Assembly: GCF_016863015.1 (NCBI RefSeq)
Contig: NZ_BOOB01000003.1
Coordinates: 1 to 64,000, forward strand
Direction of reading: 5' to 3'
Source of the DNA: Microbispora amethystogenes
GTDB lineage: Bacteria; Actinomycetota; Actinomycetes; Streptosporangiales; Streptosporangiaceae
Length of the DNA: 64,000 nt
The notes beneath the pieces were generated by a model. That model was given only the letters and a program-made list of their open reading frames with translations. It was not told the origin of the DNA and did not search any database. The stretch's first letter is position 1, and each line of letters starts with the position of its first letter. Positions 26,039 through 35,573 of this stretch are shown here, one piece after another. Made by a program: the position numbers and the translations under genes.

Positions 26039-27829
26039 TCAGTGGGTGTAGAGCTCGTCGATCTGCTTGGCGAAGTCGCGCATGACGAGGTTGCGCTTGA
26101 CCTTCAGCGACGGCGTCAGGTGGCCGCTCTCCTCGGTGAGGTCGGTTTCGAGGATCACGAACTTCTTGATCTGCTCGGCCTTGGAGACCAGCCGGTTGGC
26201 GCCGTCCACGGCCTGCTGCACCTCGGCGAGGATCTCCGGGTCCGTCGCCCCGACCTCACTCTTCCCGTTGGCCTGCTTCCACTGCTCCAGCGCCTCGGGG
26301 TCGAGCGTCACCAGCGCCCCGATGAACGGCTTGTCGTCGCCGACCACCATGACCTGGCTGACGAGGCGGTGCGCCCGGATGGCGTCCTCCAGCGGCGCGG
26401 GCGCCACGTTCTTGCCGCCCGCCGTGACCAGGATCTCCTTCTTGCGCCCGGTGATGCGCAGGTAGCCGTCGTCGTCGAGGCTGCCGATGTCCCCGGTGTG
26501 GAACCAGCCCTCGGGGTCGACGGCCTCCTTCGTGGCCCGCTCGTTGTTCCAGTAGCCGTCGAAGACATGGCGGCCCTTCACCAGGACCTCGCCGTCGTCG
26601 GCGATGCGGATGCTCACCCCGGGGAACGGCTTGCCGACCGTGCCGATCTTGTTGGCGCCCGGGATGTTGACCGTCGAGGGCGCGCTGGTCTCGGTGAGCC
26701 CCCAGCCCTCGAACACCTCGATGCCCACGCCGCGGAAGAAGTGGCCGAGCCGCTCGCCGAGGGCCGACCCGCCGGAGACCGCCGCCGTCAGCGCGCCGCC
26801 CGTCGCCGCCCGCAGCTTGCCGTACACGAGCCGGTCGAAGACCGCGTGCTTCAGCCGCACGCCGAGGCCGGCCCCGCCGGAGCTCTCCGCCCTGCTCCAC
26901 TCCACGGCGGCCCGTACGGCGGCGTGGAAGATCTTGCCCTTGCCCTCGTCGGTGGCCTTCTGCTCGGCGGCGTTGTAGACCTTCTCGAACACCCGCGGCA
27001 CGCCGAGCAGGAACGTCGGCTTGAACTCCCGCAGGTCGGGGGCGACGTTCTTCATGTTCGGGCTGTGCGCGAGCACGGTGTGGGTCTCGATCAGGACGAT
27101 CTGGATCAGCCGGGCGAAGCTGTGCGCCAGCGGCAGGAACAGCAGGGCCGCCCGTCCCCGCACCTCGAACAGAGCCTCCAGCGGCCCCTGCGAGACGTTG
27201 CGCGCGGTGAAGAGCAGGTTGTCGTGGGTGAGGCGGCAGCCCTTGGGCATGCCGGTCGTGCCGGAGGTGTAGATGATCGTGGCGAGGTCGCGGCCGCCCC
27301 GGCTCGCCCTGCGCTCGGCCAGCGCGTCGTCGCCCACCTCGGCCCCGAGCCGCTCCAGCTCGGCGAACCCGCCGCCGTCGATCCGCCACAGCGACGGCAG
27401 CCCGGGCACGGCCTCGCGTACGGTCTCCTCGTGCGCGGCCGTCTCCACGATCGCGGCCTTCGCCCCGCTGTCGGTCAGGATCCACTTCACCTGGTCGGCG
27501 GAGGAGGTCTCGTAGACGGGCACCCCGACCGCGCCGGCCGCCCAGATCGCGTAGTCGGCGACCGTCCACTCGTAGCGGGTGCGCGACATCAGCGCGACGC
27601 GGTCGCCGGGCTCGATCCCGGCGGCGATCAGGCCCTTCGCGACGGCCGCGACCTGGTTCCTGAACTCCGCGGCGGTCACCGGCGTCCACGGCGCGCCCGC
27701 CGCCGCCCCCTCGTCCTTGCGGCGGACCACGACGGCGTCCGGCTCGTCCACGCCGCGCTGGAACACCACGTCGGCGCAGTTCGCGGACGGAGGCACGTCC
27801 ACCAGCACGGGAACGCTGAACTCGCGCAC
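26039..27829 (-). CDS. Long-chain fatty acid-CoA ligase (FadD15-like)
   Basis: AMP-forming acyl-CoA synthetase of about 596 residues. P-loop-like AMP motif IIYTSGTTGMPKGCRLTH, the adenine-binding EGWGLTETSA, and the hinge/catalytic region GWFHTGDIGSLDDDGYLRIT followed by GRKKEILVTAGGKNVAP. I chose GTG 27829 because GAAGGAG lies five bases upstream; an in-frame GTG six codons earlier would lack a ribosome-binding site. Activates long-chain fatty acids for beta-oxidation or lipid synthesis. Divergent from the phosphoesterase gene. Confidence 0.95.
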   Translation of the reverse strand: MREFSVPVLVDVPPSANCADVVFQRGVDEPDAVVVRRKDEGAAAGAPWTPVTAAEFRNQVAAVAKGLIAAGIEPGDRVALMSRTRYEWTVADYAIWAAGAVGVPVYETSSADQVKWILTDSGAKAAIVETAAHEETVREAVPGLPSLWRIDGGGFAELERLGAEVGDDALAERRASRGGRDLATIIYTSGTTGMPKGCRLTHDNLLFTARNVSQGPLEALFEVRGRAALLFLPLAHSFARLIQIVLIETHTVLAHSPNMKNVAPDLREFKPTFLLGVPRVFEKVYNAAEQKATDEGKGKIFHAAVRAAVEWSRAESSGGAGLGVRLKHAVFDRLVYGKLRAATGGALTAAVSGGSALGERLGHFFRGVGIEVFEGWGLTETSAPSTVNIPGANKIGTVGKPFPGVSIRIADDGEVLVKGRHVFDGYWNNERATKEAVDPEGWFHTGDIGSLDDDGYLRITGRKKEILVTAGGKNVAPAPLEDAIRAHRLVSQVMVVGDDKPFIGALVTLDPEALEQWKQANGKSEVGATDPEILAEVQQAVDGANRLVSKAEQIKKFVILETDLTEESGHLTPSLKVKRNLVMRDFAKQIDELYTH

Positions 27830-28099
27830 GGTCACTCCTTCGCGCACGGCCCCGCGGCCTCGCCGGACAGCGCCGGGACCGCGTGCGGACCATCACTCTT
27901 TGGGTCTCACTGGACGCTACCGTCCGAAGTTACGCAGGGGTAGATCCGTCACCCAGGCGTTATCCGGGGCGTCGTCCGAAGCGTCATCCGGATCGAAAAC
28001 GACGCTATCAGGGTCCCTGACACCTTCCCCGGCGCGGCGGGCCGGACACCTTTCCGTGACTCGAGCGGTGTCCGGTAAAGCCGCCGTTATCATCTCGTC

Positions 28100-28867
28100 A
28101 TGCGAATCCACGTCGTCAGCGACGTCCACGGCCGGGCCGACGCGCTCGCCCGCGCGGGCGACGGGGCCGACGCGCTCGTCTGCCTCGGCGACCTGCTCCT
28201 CTTCGTGGACTACGCCGACCACTCCCAGGGCATCTTCCCCGAGCTGTTCGGCGCGGAGAAGGCGACCGAGTACGTCGGGCTGCGCACGGCGGGGCGCTTC
28301 GACGAGGCGCGGGCGATGTCGGCCGGGCTGTGGGCGGCCCTCGGCGGCGACCCGCGCGAGCACATCGAGACGGCGGCCCGCCGCCAGTACGAGCGGATCT
28401 TCTCGGCCATGCCGACGCCGGCCTACCTCACGTACGGCAACGTGGACCTGCCGCGCCTGGGGACCGACCACCTGCGCCCGGGGCAGCGGGTCCTGGACGG
28501 GGAGGTCGTGGAGATCGGCGGGCTGCGGTTCGGGTTCGTCGGCGGCGGCCTGCGCACGCGGTACCGCACGCCGAACGAGATCGACGACGAGGAGTTCGCG
28601 CGCAAGGTCGAGGCCGTCGGCGAGGTGGACGTGCTGTGCTGCCACATCCCGCCGGCCATCCCCGAGCTGCTCTACGACGTGGTCGCCCGGCGGTTCGAAC
28701 GGGGGAGCGAGGCCACGCTGGAGGCGATCAGGAGGACGCAGCCGCGGTTCGCGCTGTTCGGCCACGTGCACCAGCCGCTCGCCGGGCGCGCCCGGGTCGG
28801 CCGTACGGAGTGCGTCAACGTCGGCCACTTCCGCGGCCGCGGCACGCCGTTCGCCTTGGAATGGTGA
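28100..28867 (+). CDS. Calcineurin-like metallophosphoesterase
   Basis: Dimetal phosphoesterase of 255 residues. All five motifs are present in order: SDVHG (Asp/His), CLGDLLLF (GD), YGNVDLPR (GN), CCHIPPA (H) and GHVHQP (GHxH). TATCAT at 28088-28093, six bases before the ATG, and the absence of a Shine-Dalgarno suggest a leaderless transcript. It begins the block followed by the SRPBCC/ArsA operon, 15 bp downstream. Substrate unknown. Confidence 0.92.
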   Translation: MRIHVVSDVHGRADALARAGDGADALVCLGDLLLFVDYADHSQGIFPELFGAEKATEYVGLRTAGRFDEARAMSAGLWAALGGDPREHIETAARRQYERIFSAMPTPAYLTYGNVDLPRLGTDHLRPGQRVLDGEVVEIGGLRFGFVGGGLRTRYRTPNEIDDEEFARKVEAVGEVDVLCCHIPPAIPELLYDVVARRFERGSEATLEAIRRTQPRFALFGHVHQPLAGRARVGRTECVNVGHFRGRGTPFALEW

Positions 28868-28882
28868 AGTACGGTTGGCCAC

Positions 28883-29320
28883 ATGGCTGATCGCACTTCG
28901 TCGAGCATCACGATCGGCGCCGGCCGGTCGACAATCATGGCCGTCATCGCCGACTTCCCCGCGTACCCGCAGTGGGCGGGCCAGGTGAAGGCGGCGGAGG
29001 TGCTGGAGACGGACGAGGACGGCCGTGCCACCCGGGTCCGTTTCGTTCTCGACGCGGGTGTGATCAGCGACGAGTACGTCCTCGGCTACGACTGGGACGA
29101 CGACGCGGGCGTGAGCTGGCGGATCGTCGACGCCGGCCGGATGGTCTCGGGCCTGACCGGCAGCTACCGCCTGACCGGGAACGGCGGCGGCACCGAGGTC
29201 ACCTACGACCTCGCCGTGGACCTGAAGGTCCCCATGATCGGCATGATCAAGCGCAAGGCCGAGAAGGTCATCGTCGACACCGCGCTGAAGGGGCTCAAGC
29301 GGCGCGTCGAGGGCCGATGA
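28883..29320 (+). CDS. SRPBCC/polyketide cyclase-like lipid-binding protein
   Basis: A 145-residue START-like fold protein: MADRTSSSITIGAGRSTIMA, then the helix VIADFPAYPQWAGQVKAAEV, and repeated beta-strands, ending in a long C-terminal helix (VDTALKGLKRRVEGR). It overlaps the ArsA-like gene by 4 bp (ATGA), so the two are cotranslated. The ligand is unknown. The same arrangement beside an ArsA-like ATPase is one I recall from streptomycetes. Confidence 0.9.
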   Translation: MADRTSSSITIGAGRSTIMAVIADFPAYPQWAGQVKAAEVLETDEDGRATRVRFVLDAGVISDEYVLGYDWDDDAGVSWRIVDAGRMVSGLTGSYRLTGNGGGTEVTYDLAVDLKVPMIGMIKRKAEKVIVDTALKGLKRRVEGR

Positions 29321-30477
29321 GGGTCCTCCTCTTCACGGGGAAGGGCGGGGTCGGCAAGACCACCGTGGCCGCCGCGACCGCCACGCTCGCCGCCGGTCGC
29401 GGGCTCAAGACGCTGGTGGTCTCCACCGACACCGCGCACTCGCTCGCCGACGCGCTGGGCGTGCCGCCCTCGGACGCCCCGGTCGAGGCCGCGCCCGGCC
29501 TGCACCTGCAGCAGGTGGACACCCAGAGGTCGCTGGAGCGGCACTGGGGCGGGTTACGCGACTACGCCCGGGAGGTGCTGGCGGAGCTCGGCCTCGACGA
29601 GGTCACCTCCGAGGAGATCACGGTCCTGCCCGGCGCCGAGGAGGTCATCGCGCTGCTCGAACTGCGCGAGCAGGCCCGCTCCGGACGGTGGGACGTGATC
29701 GTCGTCGACTGCGCGCCGACGGCCGAGACGCTGCGCCTGCTCGCCCTGCCCGAGGCGCTCGACTGGCACGTCAACCGGCTGCTCCCGGCGGGCCGGCGGC
29801 TGCTCGGGGCGCTGTCGCCGGTCATCCGGCACGTCGCGAAGGTGAGCGTGCCCCAGGGCGAGGTCATCTCGGCGGGCGAGCGGCTGCACCGGGGCCTGCT
29901 GGAGGTGCGGGCGCTGCTCGCCGGCGACGACGCGTCCGTGCGGCTCGTCCTCACGCCCGAGGCCGTGGTCGTCGCCGAGGCCCGCCGCACGCTCACCTCC
30001 CTCAGCCTGTACGGCTACCGCGTCGACGCGGTGATCGCCAACCGGGTCTTCCCGGCCGAGGGCGCCGACGAGTGGCGGCGCCGGTGGGTGGAGGCCCAGG
30101 CCAGGCAGCTCGCCGGCGTGCACGAGTCGTTCGCGCCGCTGCCCGTCCTGACCGTTCCCTATCTTCCGGGCGAGCCCGTCGGCACCGACGCGCTCGCGCG
30201 GGTCGGCGAGGAGCTCTACCGGGACCGCGACCCGTTCGCGCGCCCGGACGTGGAGCCCCCGCTGCGGATCTCCGGCGACGAGCTGTCGCTCCGCCTGCCG
30301 CTCGCCGACCGCGACGACCTCGACCTCGCCCGCAAGGGCGACGAGCTCATCGTCACCGCCGGTTCGCACCGGCGCGTCATCGCCCTGCCCGCGGCCCTGG
30401 CCAGACGGGAGATCTCCTCGGCCGCGCTCCGGGACGGCCGGCTCCGGGTACGGTTCGAGGCAGGAGGGGCGAGATGA
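29317..30477 (+). CDS. ArsA/Get3-family ATPase
   Basis: A 386-residue deviant-Walker-A ATPase: FTGKGGVGKTTVAAATATLA at the N-terminus, Switch I VVSTDTAHSLADALG, and Walker-B-like VIVVDCAPTAETLRLLALPE. The C-terminal 90 residues form a separate small beta-rich domain (from about PPLRISGDELSLRLPLADRD), similar to the alpha-crystallin-like tail of actinobacterial ArsA homologues. The cysteine triad for arsenite binding was not seen, so a role in arsenic export is unlikely; protein targeting or lipid handling with the SRPBCC neighbour is possible. Overlaps both neighbours by 4 bp. Confidence 0.92.
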   Translation: MRVLLFTGKGGVGKTTVAAATATLAAGRGLKTLVVSTDTAHSLADALGVPPSDAPVEAAPGLHLQQVDTQRSLERHWGGLRDYAREVLAELGLDEVTSEEITVLPGAEEVIALLELREQARSGRWDVIVVDCAPTAETLRLLALPEALDWHVNRLLPAGRRLLGALSPVIRHVAKVSVPQGEVISAGERLHRGLLEVRALLAGDDASVRLVLTPEAVVVAEARRTLTSLSLYGYRVDAVIANRVFPAEGADEWRRRWVEAQARQLAGVHESFAPLPVLTVPYLPGEPVGTDALARVGEELYRDRDPFARPDVEPPLRISGDELSLRLPLADRDDLDLARKGDELIVTAGSHRRVIALPAALARREISSAALRDGRLRVRFEAGGAR

Positions 30478-30965
30478 CGGATTCGAACGACAGCACCGCC
30501 CGCCGTCAGGACCCGGTCGGGTCCGCGGCGGAAGAGGCGATGAAGCTGCTTGACGCCGTGCAGCGGCGGATGGGCCGCGAGTTCGGCAAGGGCCTGGTGA
30601 AGGGCGGCGTGAGCGGCATCGGGTCCGCGTTCGGCGGCGCGAGCGGCATCGGGTCTGCCTTCGGCGGCGCGGGCGGCGGGGCGGGCCGGTCCGGCGACGT
30701 GTGGAGCGAGGCCGTGTCGGAGGACCACGACGAGTACGTCTGCCGTGCCTGCCCGGTGTGCCGGGTGATCGCCGCGCGCCGGGAGGCCGGCGGGGACGTC
30801 ACGGGCCACCTGATCGCGGCCGGCGGTGAACTTTTCGCGGCGTTCCGGGAGGCGGTCGACGCCCTGCAGCGTCCCCCGTCGCCGTCCCAGTCATCGTCCC
30901 AGTCACGGCCTGACGGGGAGCGGCGGTCCGGCGAGTCCGCGGTGGAGCACATCGATCTGGCGTGA
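30474..30965 (+). CDS. Small protein with CxxC-type putative zinc site
   Basis: A 163-residue protein cotranscribed with the ArsA-like ATPase (4-bp overlap). It contains a tandem SGIGSAFGGA/SGIGSAFGGA repeat (about 48-68), then YVCRACPVCRVI, whose three Cys suggest a metal site, and a Ser/Gln-rich tail. Similar DUF5304-type proteins follow ArsA homologues in streptomycetes. No membrane segment. Function unknown. Confidence 0.82.
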   Translation: MTDSNDSTARRQDPVGSAAEEAMKLLDAVQRRMGREFGKGLVKGGVSGIGSAFGGASGIGSAFGGAGGGAGRSGDVWSEAVSEDHDEYVCRACPVCRVIAARREAGGDVTGHLIAAGGELFAAFREAVDALQRPPSPSQSSSQSRPDGERRSGESAVEHIDLA

Positions 30966-31062
30966 CAGGGCTGTTAACGGGACGCGTCGGCGGAATTGCC
31001 ACAACCCTGCGCGATCGGCTTCAATCAGCGCGGCGTAGCGGATCGGGCGGAAGGACGACAGC

Positions 31063-32004
31063 ATGGCGCTGACCATCGGCGTGGACGTCGGCGGCACCAA
31101 GATCGCGTTCGGGGTCGTGGACGAGAACGGCGGCATCCTGGAACGCGGCCTGCGGCACAGCCCCGCGGGCGACCCCGAGAAGATGGCGCTCACGATCGCC
31201 GATGTGGTGAACGAGCTCGCGGCGCGGCACGAGGTCGAGGCGGTGGGCATCGGCGCGGCGGGGTTCGTCGACGAGACCCGGTCGGTGATCCGGTTCGCCC
31301 CCAACCTGGCCTGGCGGGAGGAGCCGCTGCGCAAGAAGGTCGGCGAGCTGGTCGGCCTGCCGGTCGTCGTGGAGAACGACGCGAACGCCATGGCCTGGGG
31401 CGAATACCGCTTCGGCGCGGGCCGGGGCGAGAGCCACGTCGTGTGCGTGACCGTGGGCACGGGCATCGGCGGGGGCATCGTGCTCGGCGGCGACCTCTAC
31501 CGCGGCCGGTGGGGGATGGGCGCCGAGCTCGGCCACATGCAGACGGTGCCCGGCGGACGCCCCTGCGGCTGCGGCAACGACGGATGCTGGGAGCGGTACG
31601 CCAGCGGCAGCTCGCTGCTGGCGGACGCCAAGGCGAACGCGGAGGCCGACCCCGCCGCCGCCACCCACCTGCTGCGGCTCGGCGGCTCGGTCGAGGGCAT
31701 CCGGGGCGAGCACGTGACCGAGGCGGCACGACTGGGCGACCGCGCGGCGCTGGACGCGTTCGAGTCGCTCGCCGACTGGCTCGCGCAGGGCCTCGCGGAC
31801 CTGGCCGCGATCCTCGACCCCGGGTGCTTCATCCTCGGCGGGGGCGTCTCCGGCGCCGCCGACCTGTTTGCCGGCCGGGTCCGCGACGAGTTCGCCGCGC
31901 GGCTGACCGGCCGGGGCCACCGTCCGCTCGCCGACATCCGGGTGGCCGAGATGGGCCCGTCCGCCGGCCTGGTGGGGGCCGGTGACCTCGCCAGGCTCCG
32001 CTGA
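31063..32004 (+). CDS. glk: ROK-family glucokinase
   Basis: Cytoplasmic glucokinase of 313 residues. ATP-binding DVGGTKIAFGVV at the N-terminus, catalytic VENDANAMAWGE, and the ROK zinc site in PCGCGNDGCWERYASG with the preceding AELGHM. In actinomycetes this enzyme supplies glucose 6-phosphate and contributes to carbon catabolite repression. ATP versus polyphosphate use cannot be decided from these motifs alone. The next gene starts inside its last 23 bp. Confidence 0.95.
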   Translation: MALTIGVDVGGTKIAFGVVDENGGILERGLRHSPAGDPEKMALTIADVVNELAARHEVEAVGIGAAGFVDETRSVIRFAPNLAWREEPLRKKVGELVGLPVVVENDANAMAWGEYRFGAGRGESHVVCVTVGTGIGGGIVLGGDLYRGRWGMGAELGHMQTVPGGRPCGCGNDGCWERYASGSSLLADAKANAEADPAAATHLLRLGGSVEGIRGEHVTEAARLGDRAALDAFESLADWLAQGLADLAAILDPGCFILGGGVSGAADLFAGRVRDEFAARLTGRGHRPLADIRVAEMGPSAGLVGAGDLARLR

Positions 32005-32836
32005 GGACGTGCCGGAGGACGCGGCCGGGAGCGTGCTGCGAGTCGCGACCTACAACGTCCGCGGGCTGAAGGACGACCGGAGGGCGCTGGCCCGGGTGAT
32101 CAGGGCCCTCCGGCCGGACGTGCTGTGCCTGCAGGAGGTGCCGCGCCTGCCGGTGCGGCGGCACGGGCGGCCCGTATTCAGCCGCGCCGTCCCGGTCTCC
32201 CTGACCGCCCTCGCCCGCGCCGCCGGGCTGTCGGTGGCCGCCGGAGGCCGGCTGAACGGGACCGCCGTCCTCACCTCCCCGGCCGTACGGCTGCTGCGGG
32301 GCGAGGGGCGGCGCCTGCGGTGGTTCACCGGTCTCGAACGGCGCGCGGTCGCCGTGGCGGTCGTGGAGAAGGGCCGGGACAGGTACGCCGTGTGCTCGGC
32401 CCACCTCGACCTCCTGGCCGGGGCGCGGCTGAGCCACGCCGCCGAGATCGTGCCGATCCTGGAGGGCGCCGCCCGGGAGTTCGGGGCCGCGCCCGTGCTG
32501 GCGGGCGACCTCAACGAGCCTCCCGGCGCCCCGGTCTGGCGCCTCCTCGGGGCACGGTACGCCGACTGCTTCGCCGCCGCGCCTGACGCCGGAGGTTCCC
32601 GTACGGCCGCCGGCGCGGCTGAGGGCGCCGGGGAAGGCGGGCGCGGCGCGACGTTCCCGGCCCGCGGCCCACGGGTGCGCATCGACGCGATCTTCGCGGG
32701 GCCGGGCCTGACCGTCCTCTCGTGCGGAGGGGCAGACGTGCCTCCCGGTGACCTGACCGCCGCCAGTGACCACCGGCCGGTCGTCGCCGAGATCGCGTCC
32801 GGGCATCACGTGGGGCATCACATGGGGCGTCGCTGA
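31982..32836 (+). CDS. Endonuclease/exonuclease/phosphatase family protein
   Basis: EEP-fold hydrolase of up to 284 residues. Motifs in order: LRVATYNVRGLKDD, VLCLQEVPRL (metal Glu), LAGDLNEPPG (Asp/Asn) and ASDHRPVVAEI (catalytic His). The annotated GTG start overlaps the glucokinase by 23 bp; in-frame GTGs at 32009 and 32032 would also retain the domain, so the true start is uncertain. No signal peptide. Substrate (nucleic acid, phosphoinositide or other) unknown. Confidence 0.88.
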   Translation: MTSPGSAEDVPEDAAGSVLRVATYNVRGLKDDRRALARVIRALRPDVLCLQEVPRLPVRRHGRPVFSRAVPVSLTALARAAGLSVAAGGRLNGTAVLTSPAVRLLRGEGRRLRWFTGLERRAVAVAVVEKGRDRYAVCSAHLDLLAGARLSHAAEIVPILEGAAREFGAAPVLAGDLNEPPGAPVWRLLGARYADCFAAAPDAGGSRTAAGAAEGAGEGGRGATFPARGPRVRIDAIFAGPGLTVLSCGGADVPPGDLTAASDHRPVVAEIASGHHVGHHMGRR

Positions 32837-32895
32837 GGGCCCGGATTCGCGACCTGTGCGACGGAGAGGGCGCCGTTCCCCTTACGATCGTTGCC

Positions 32896-34122
32896 ATGAC
32901 CCGACGCCGCATCCGGCGTGCGGTGCCGTTGTGTGTGCTGTCCGCCGGTCTGCTGGCCGGCCTCCTCCCGTGCGCCACATCGGTCGCGCACGCGCAGACA
33001 GGCCCCGAACAGACAGGCCCCGAACAGGCAGGGCACGCACAGACAGGGACCGGCCCCGCCCGGCCGGAGCGAGGCCCGTCGGGAGACGAGGTCGCCCAGG
33101 GCCCCGGGCTCCCCACGGGGCATCTCAGGACCGACGCCTCGCTGTCCGACGTCGCCGGCCTCTCGGCCGAGGACGTCTGGGCGGTGGGCCAGCAGGAGGC
33201 CTGGGACTTCTGGCGCAACCGGGGAGTCATCACCCACTGGGACGGCTCCTCCTGGGGTGAGGTGCCGATCAGGGGCGACGCCACGGGCGCCGGGCACCTG
33301 CGGTCGGTCGCCGCCGCCTCCGCGGGGGAGGTCTGGGCGGTGGGCGACGGGCACGACGGCCTGCCGTACCTCGCGAAGGGGTCGATCGACGGCTTCGACC
33401 GGGTCAGCGTGCCGCGGCTGCGCACGGGTGACTGGCTCGGCGGGATCGCCGCGTCCTCCGGCCGGGTGGCCGCCGTCGGCAGCCGCGACGGCCAGGTGTT
33501 CCTGCTGAGCAGCGGCGGCGCCGGCAAGGGGACCGTCTGGAAGACCGGTCAGGGGCCCGGCGGAGCCCTGTACGGCGTGGCCCTGGCGGGCAAATCGGAC
33601 GGCTGGGCGGTGGGCGACTCGGGCGACGGCCCCCTGGCGATGCGCCTGGCCGGCGGCGGATGGAAGCGGGCCGACCTGCCGCGAATCAAGGGCGGCTTCC
33701 TGCGGGACGTCTACGCGGAGAGCCGCAAGCGGGCGGTCGCGATCGGCGGCGTCTACCGGGACGGGAAGATCTCCCCGCTGGTCCTCGACTGGGACGGCAG
33801 GCGCTGGAAGCGGGCGAAGCCGCCGGAGCGGCACGCCGAGCTGTACGGCGTGACCGGCGACGGCGAGGGCGTGTTCTGGATCTCCGGCTACGACCCCGCC
33901 CGCCCGGCGGAGGGGTTCCTGCTCCGCTACGACGGGGAGCGCTGGACCAGGCTGCGCGGCCAGACGTCCGGCGCGGACCGCAAGGTGCGGTTGCAGGCGG
34001 TCACCCACGTCGGCGAGCTGACCATGGCCGTCGGCCACATGCTGGACGGCACGGACGGCAAGGAGCGCTACACCGACCTCGTCGAGCGGTTCGGCCCGCC
34101 GCACGCACTCGCCGCCCGGTAG
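32896..34122 (+). CDS. Secreted beta-propeller-like protein with WAVG repeats
   Basis: Exported protein of 408 residues. Signal peptide (MTRRRIRRAVPLCVLSAGLL, cleavage near AHAQ), then a short TGPEQ tandem (about 35-50), then repeated blocks ending in (D)VWAVG or GWAVGDSG, with HWDGSSW and DWDGRRW strands, as in Kelch-like or BNR-like propellers. -10-like TACGAT lies a few bases before the ATG, so transcription may be nearly leaderless. The role is unknown; such proteins are abundant in mycelial actinomycetes. Confidence 0.85.
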   Translation: MTRRRIRRAVPLCVLSAGLLAGLLPCATSVAHAQTGPEQTGPEQAGHAQTGTGPARPERGPSGDEVAQGPGLPTGHLRTDASLSDVAGLSAEDVWAVGQQEAWDFWRNRGVITHWDGSSWGEVPIRGDATGAGHLRSVAAASAGEVWAVGDGHDGLPYLAKGSIDGFDRVSVPRLRTGDWLGGIAASSGRVAAVGSRDGQVFLLSSGGAGKGTVWKTGQGPGGALYGVALAGKSDGWAVGDSGDGPLAMRLAGGGWKRADLPRIKGGFLRDVYAESRKRAVAIGGVYRDGKISPLVLDWDGRRWKRAKPPERHAELYGVTGDGEGVFWISGYDPARPAEGFLLRYDGERWTRLRGQTSGADRKVRLQAVTHVGELTMAVGHMLDGTDGKERYTDLVERFGPPHALAAR

Positions 34123-34146
34123 GGCGCGACGTGGCAGGGGCAGGGG

Positions 34147-34680
34147 TCAGACGACCGCGCCGTCGTCCCAGCCGGAGTCGGTGGGCGGGCCGTCGCCCAT
34201 CCGCACGACGAGGACCACGAACCCGGCGATGAAGGCCGCCACGGCGGCGAACACGATCCAGCCGTCCCTGGGCCAGTCGAGCAGGGCGGCCAGCAGCAGA
34301 TAGGCGGGGCCGCCGAACAGCGCGAGCCACGACGCCCGCGTGATCGCGTCGGCCTGGGGGAGCGGCGGCGGGGGCGGCGGGACGTAGTGGTCGTCGTCCT
34401 CGCTCACCGCGACGGGGGCCGTCCGGCCGTCCGCCTCGTCCGGGCCCTCGCCGGCGTCGTCGTCCCGGGCGGTGTCCCGGGCGGTGTCCCGGGCGCCGTC
34501 GCGGTCGTCGTCGGCGCCGTCATGGGCACCGGCGGAGCCGTTGGCGGCGCCGGGGCGGGGCTCCTCGGTCACGTTCTCGCGATCAGGCCATGGCTGATCG
34601 GCCGAGGCGTCCTCGGCTTTTTCATTGAACGAGGCGACGATCTGGCGCCAGACCTCGTCCTCGTCACTTTGCGGTGTCAC
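34147..34680 (-). CDS. Two-helix membrane protein with acidic N-terminal region
   Basis: A 177-residue protein. The first 110 residues are acidic and low complexity (ARDTARDTARDDDAGEGPDE) ending in a polyproline stretch (PPPPPPLP). Two hydrophobic helices follow (about 118-135 and 141-160). It lies 12 bp downstream of the esterase gene on the same strand, so the two form an operon. No known domain; counterparts are found near plsC in other actinomycetes. Function unknown. Confidence 0.8.
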   Translation of the reverse strand: MTPQSDEDEVWRQIVASFNEKAEDASADQPWPDRENVTEEPRPGAANGSAGAHDGADDDRDGARDTARDTARDDDAGEGPDEADGRTAPVAVSEDDDHYVPPPPPPLPQADAITRASWLALFGGPAYLLLAALLDWPRDGWIVFAAVAAFIAGFVVLVVRMGDGPPTDSGWDDGAVV

Positions 34681-34692
34681 GTCGATCCCTGG

Positions 34693-35457
34693 TCACAGGT
34701 CCTTCGTCAAGGGTACCGAGGCGTGGGAGCGGATGAACTCCAGGCTCCCCTCGAAGATCGCGGGCGCGTCGTTGTCCAGGGTGGCGACGTGATAGCTGTC
34801 CGTCAGCTCCCTGACCTCCAGATTGTCCCCCAGCCTCGCCCGGAGGAACGCCACGCTCGCCGGCTTCACCACGTGGTCGTCCCTGCTGTGGAACACCAGC
34901 AGCGGCTGCGTCACCTCGCCGATGTCCCGCTGGACCAGCTTCCACAGCCGGGGGAGCGTGGCCGCGGCACGCACCGGGGTGCGCGCGTAGCCGAGCTCCG
35001 TCATGCCCTCCTTCTTGATGTCGCCCGCCACGCCGGGGACCGAGGGCACCACGTACTTCAGCGCCGGGGCGAACCGCAGCAGCGGCGCGTCGCCGACCAC
35101 GGAGGGGTTGACCACCACGACCCCGCGTACGGCGTCGCCGTGGACCTCGGCCAGGCGCAGGGCCATGCAGCCGCCGAGGGACAGCCCCGCCACGAACACC
35201 TCCGAGCACCGGCCGCGCAGGTCGGCGAACGCCTTGCCCAGCTCGGCGTACCAGTCCTCCCAGCGCGTGCGGCTCATCTCCTGCCAGCTCGTGCCGTGGC
35301 CGGGCAGGCGCGGCAGCGAGACCGTCAGCCCGGCCCGGGCCAGGTGCTCGCCCCACGGCCGGAGGGACTGCGGCGAGCCGGTGAACCCGTGGCAGAGCAG
35401 GACGCCGATCTCGCCGCCGTCGTGGTGGTACGGCTCCGCACCGGGCAGCACTGGCAT
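34693..35457 (-). CDS. Alpha/beta hydrolase, carboxylesterase/monoglyceride lipase type
   Basis: A 254-residue serine hydrolase. Oxyanion-hole HGFTGSP, nucleophile elbow GLSLGG, Asp in HSRDDHVV and His in DSYHVATLDN complete the catalytic triad. The sequence resembles Est30-type carboxylesterases and monoacylglycerol lipases. Divergent from the acyltransferase gene 116 bp away, which suggests shared lipid metabolism, although this is inference. Confidence 0.93.
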   Translation of the reverse strand: MPVLPGAEPYHHDGGEIGVLLCHGFTGSPQSLRPWGEHLARAGLTVSLPRLPGHGTSWQEMSRTRWEDWYAELGKAFADLRGRCSEVFVAGLSLGGCMALRLAEVHGDAVRGVVVVNPSVVGDAPLLRFAPALKYVVPSVPGVAGDIKKEGMTELGYARTPVRAAATLPRLWKLVQRDIGEVTQPLLVFHSRDDHVVKPASVAFLRARLGDNLEVRELTDSYHVATLDNDAPAIFEGSLEFIRSHASVPLTKDL

Positions 35458-35573
35458 GGGAGACCTCCGTCGGACGGCGGCGTGTTCCGCCCGATACTCG
35501 CACGTTGGTCAGCGTTAGTGCGAGAGGGCTGGGCGTGCGAAGATGACTTCACATCTGAGCCGAGGGAGTCCGC

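Noticed and set aside
29317..30477. Arsenite efflux ATPase
   Set aside because: ArsA fold is clear but arsenite-binding cysteines and ars genes are absent; called only as ArsA/Get3-family ATPase.
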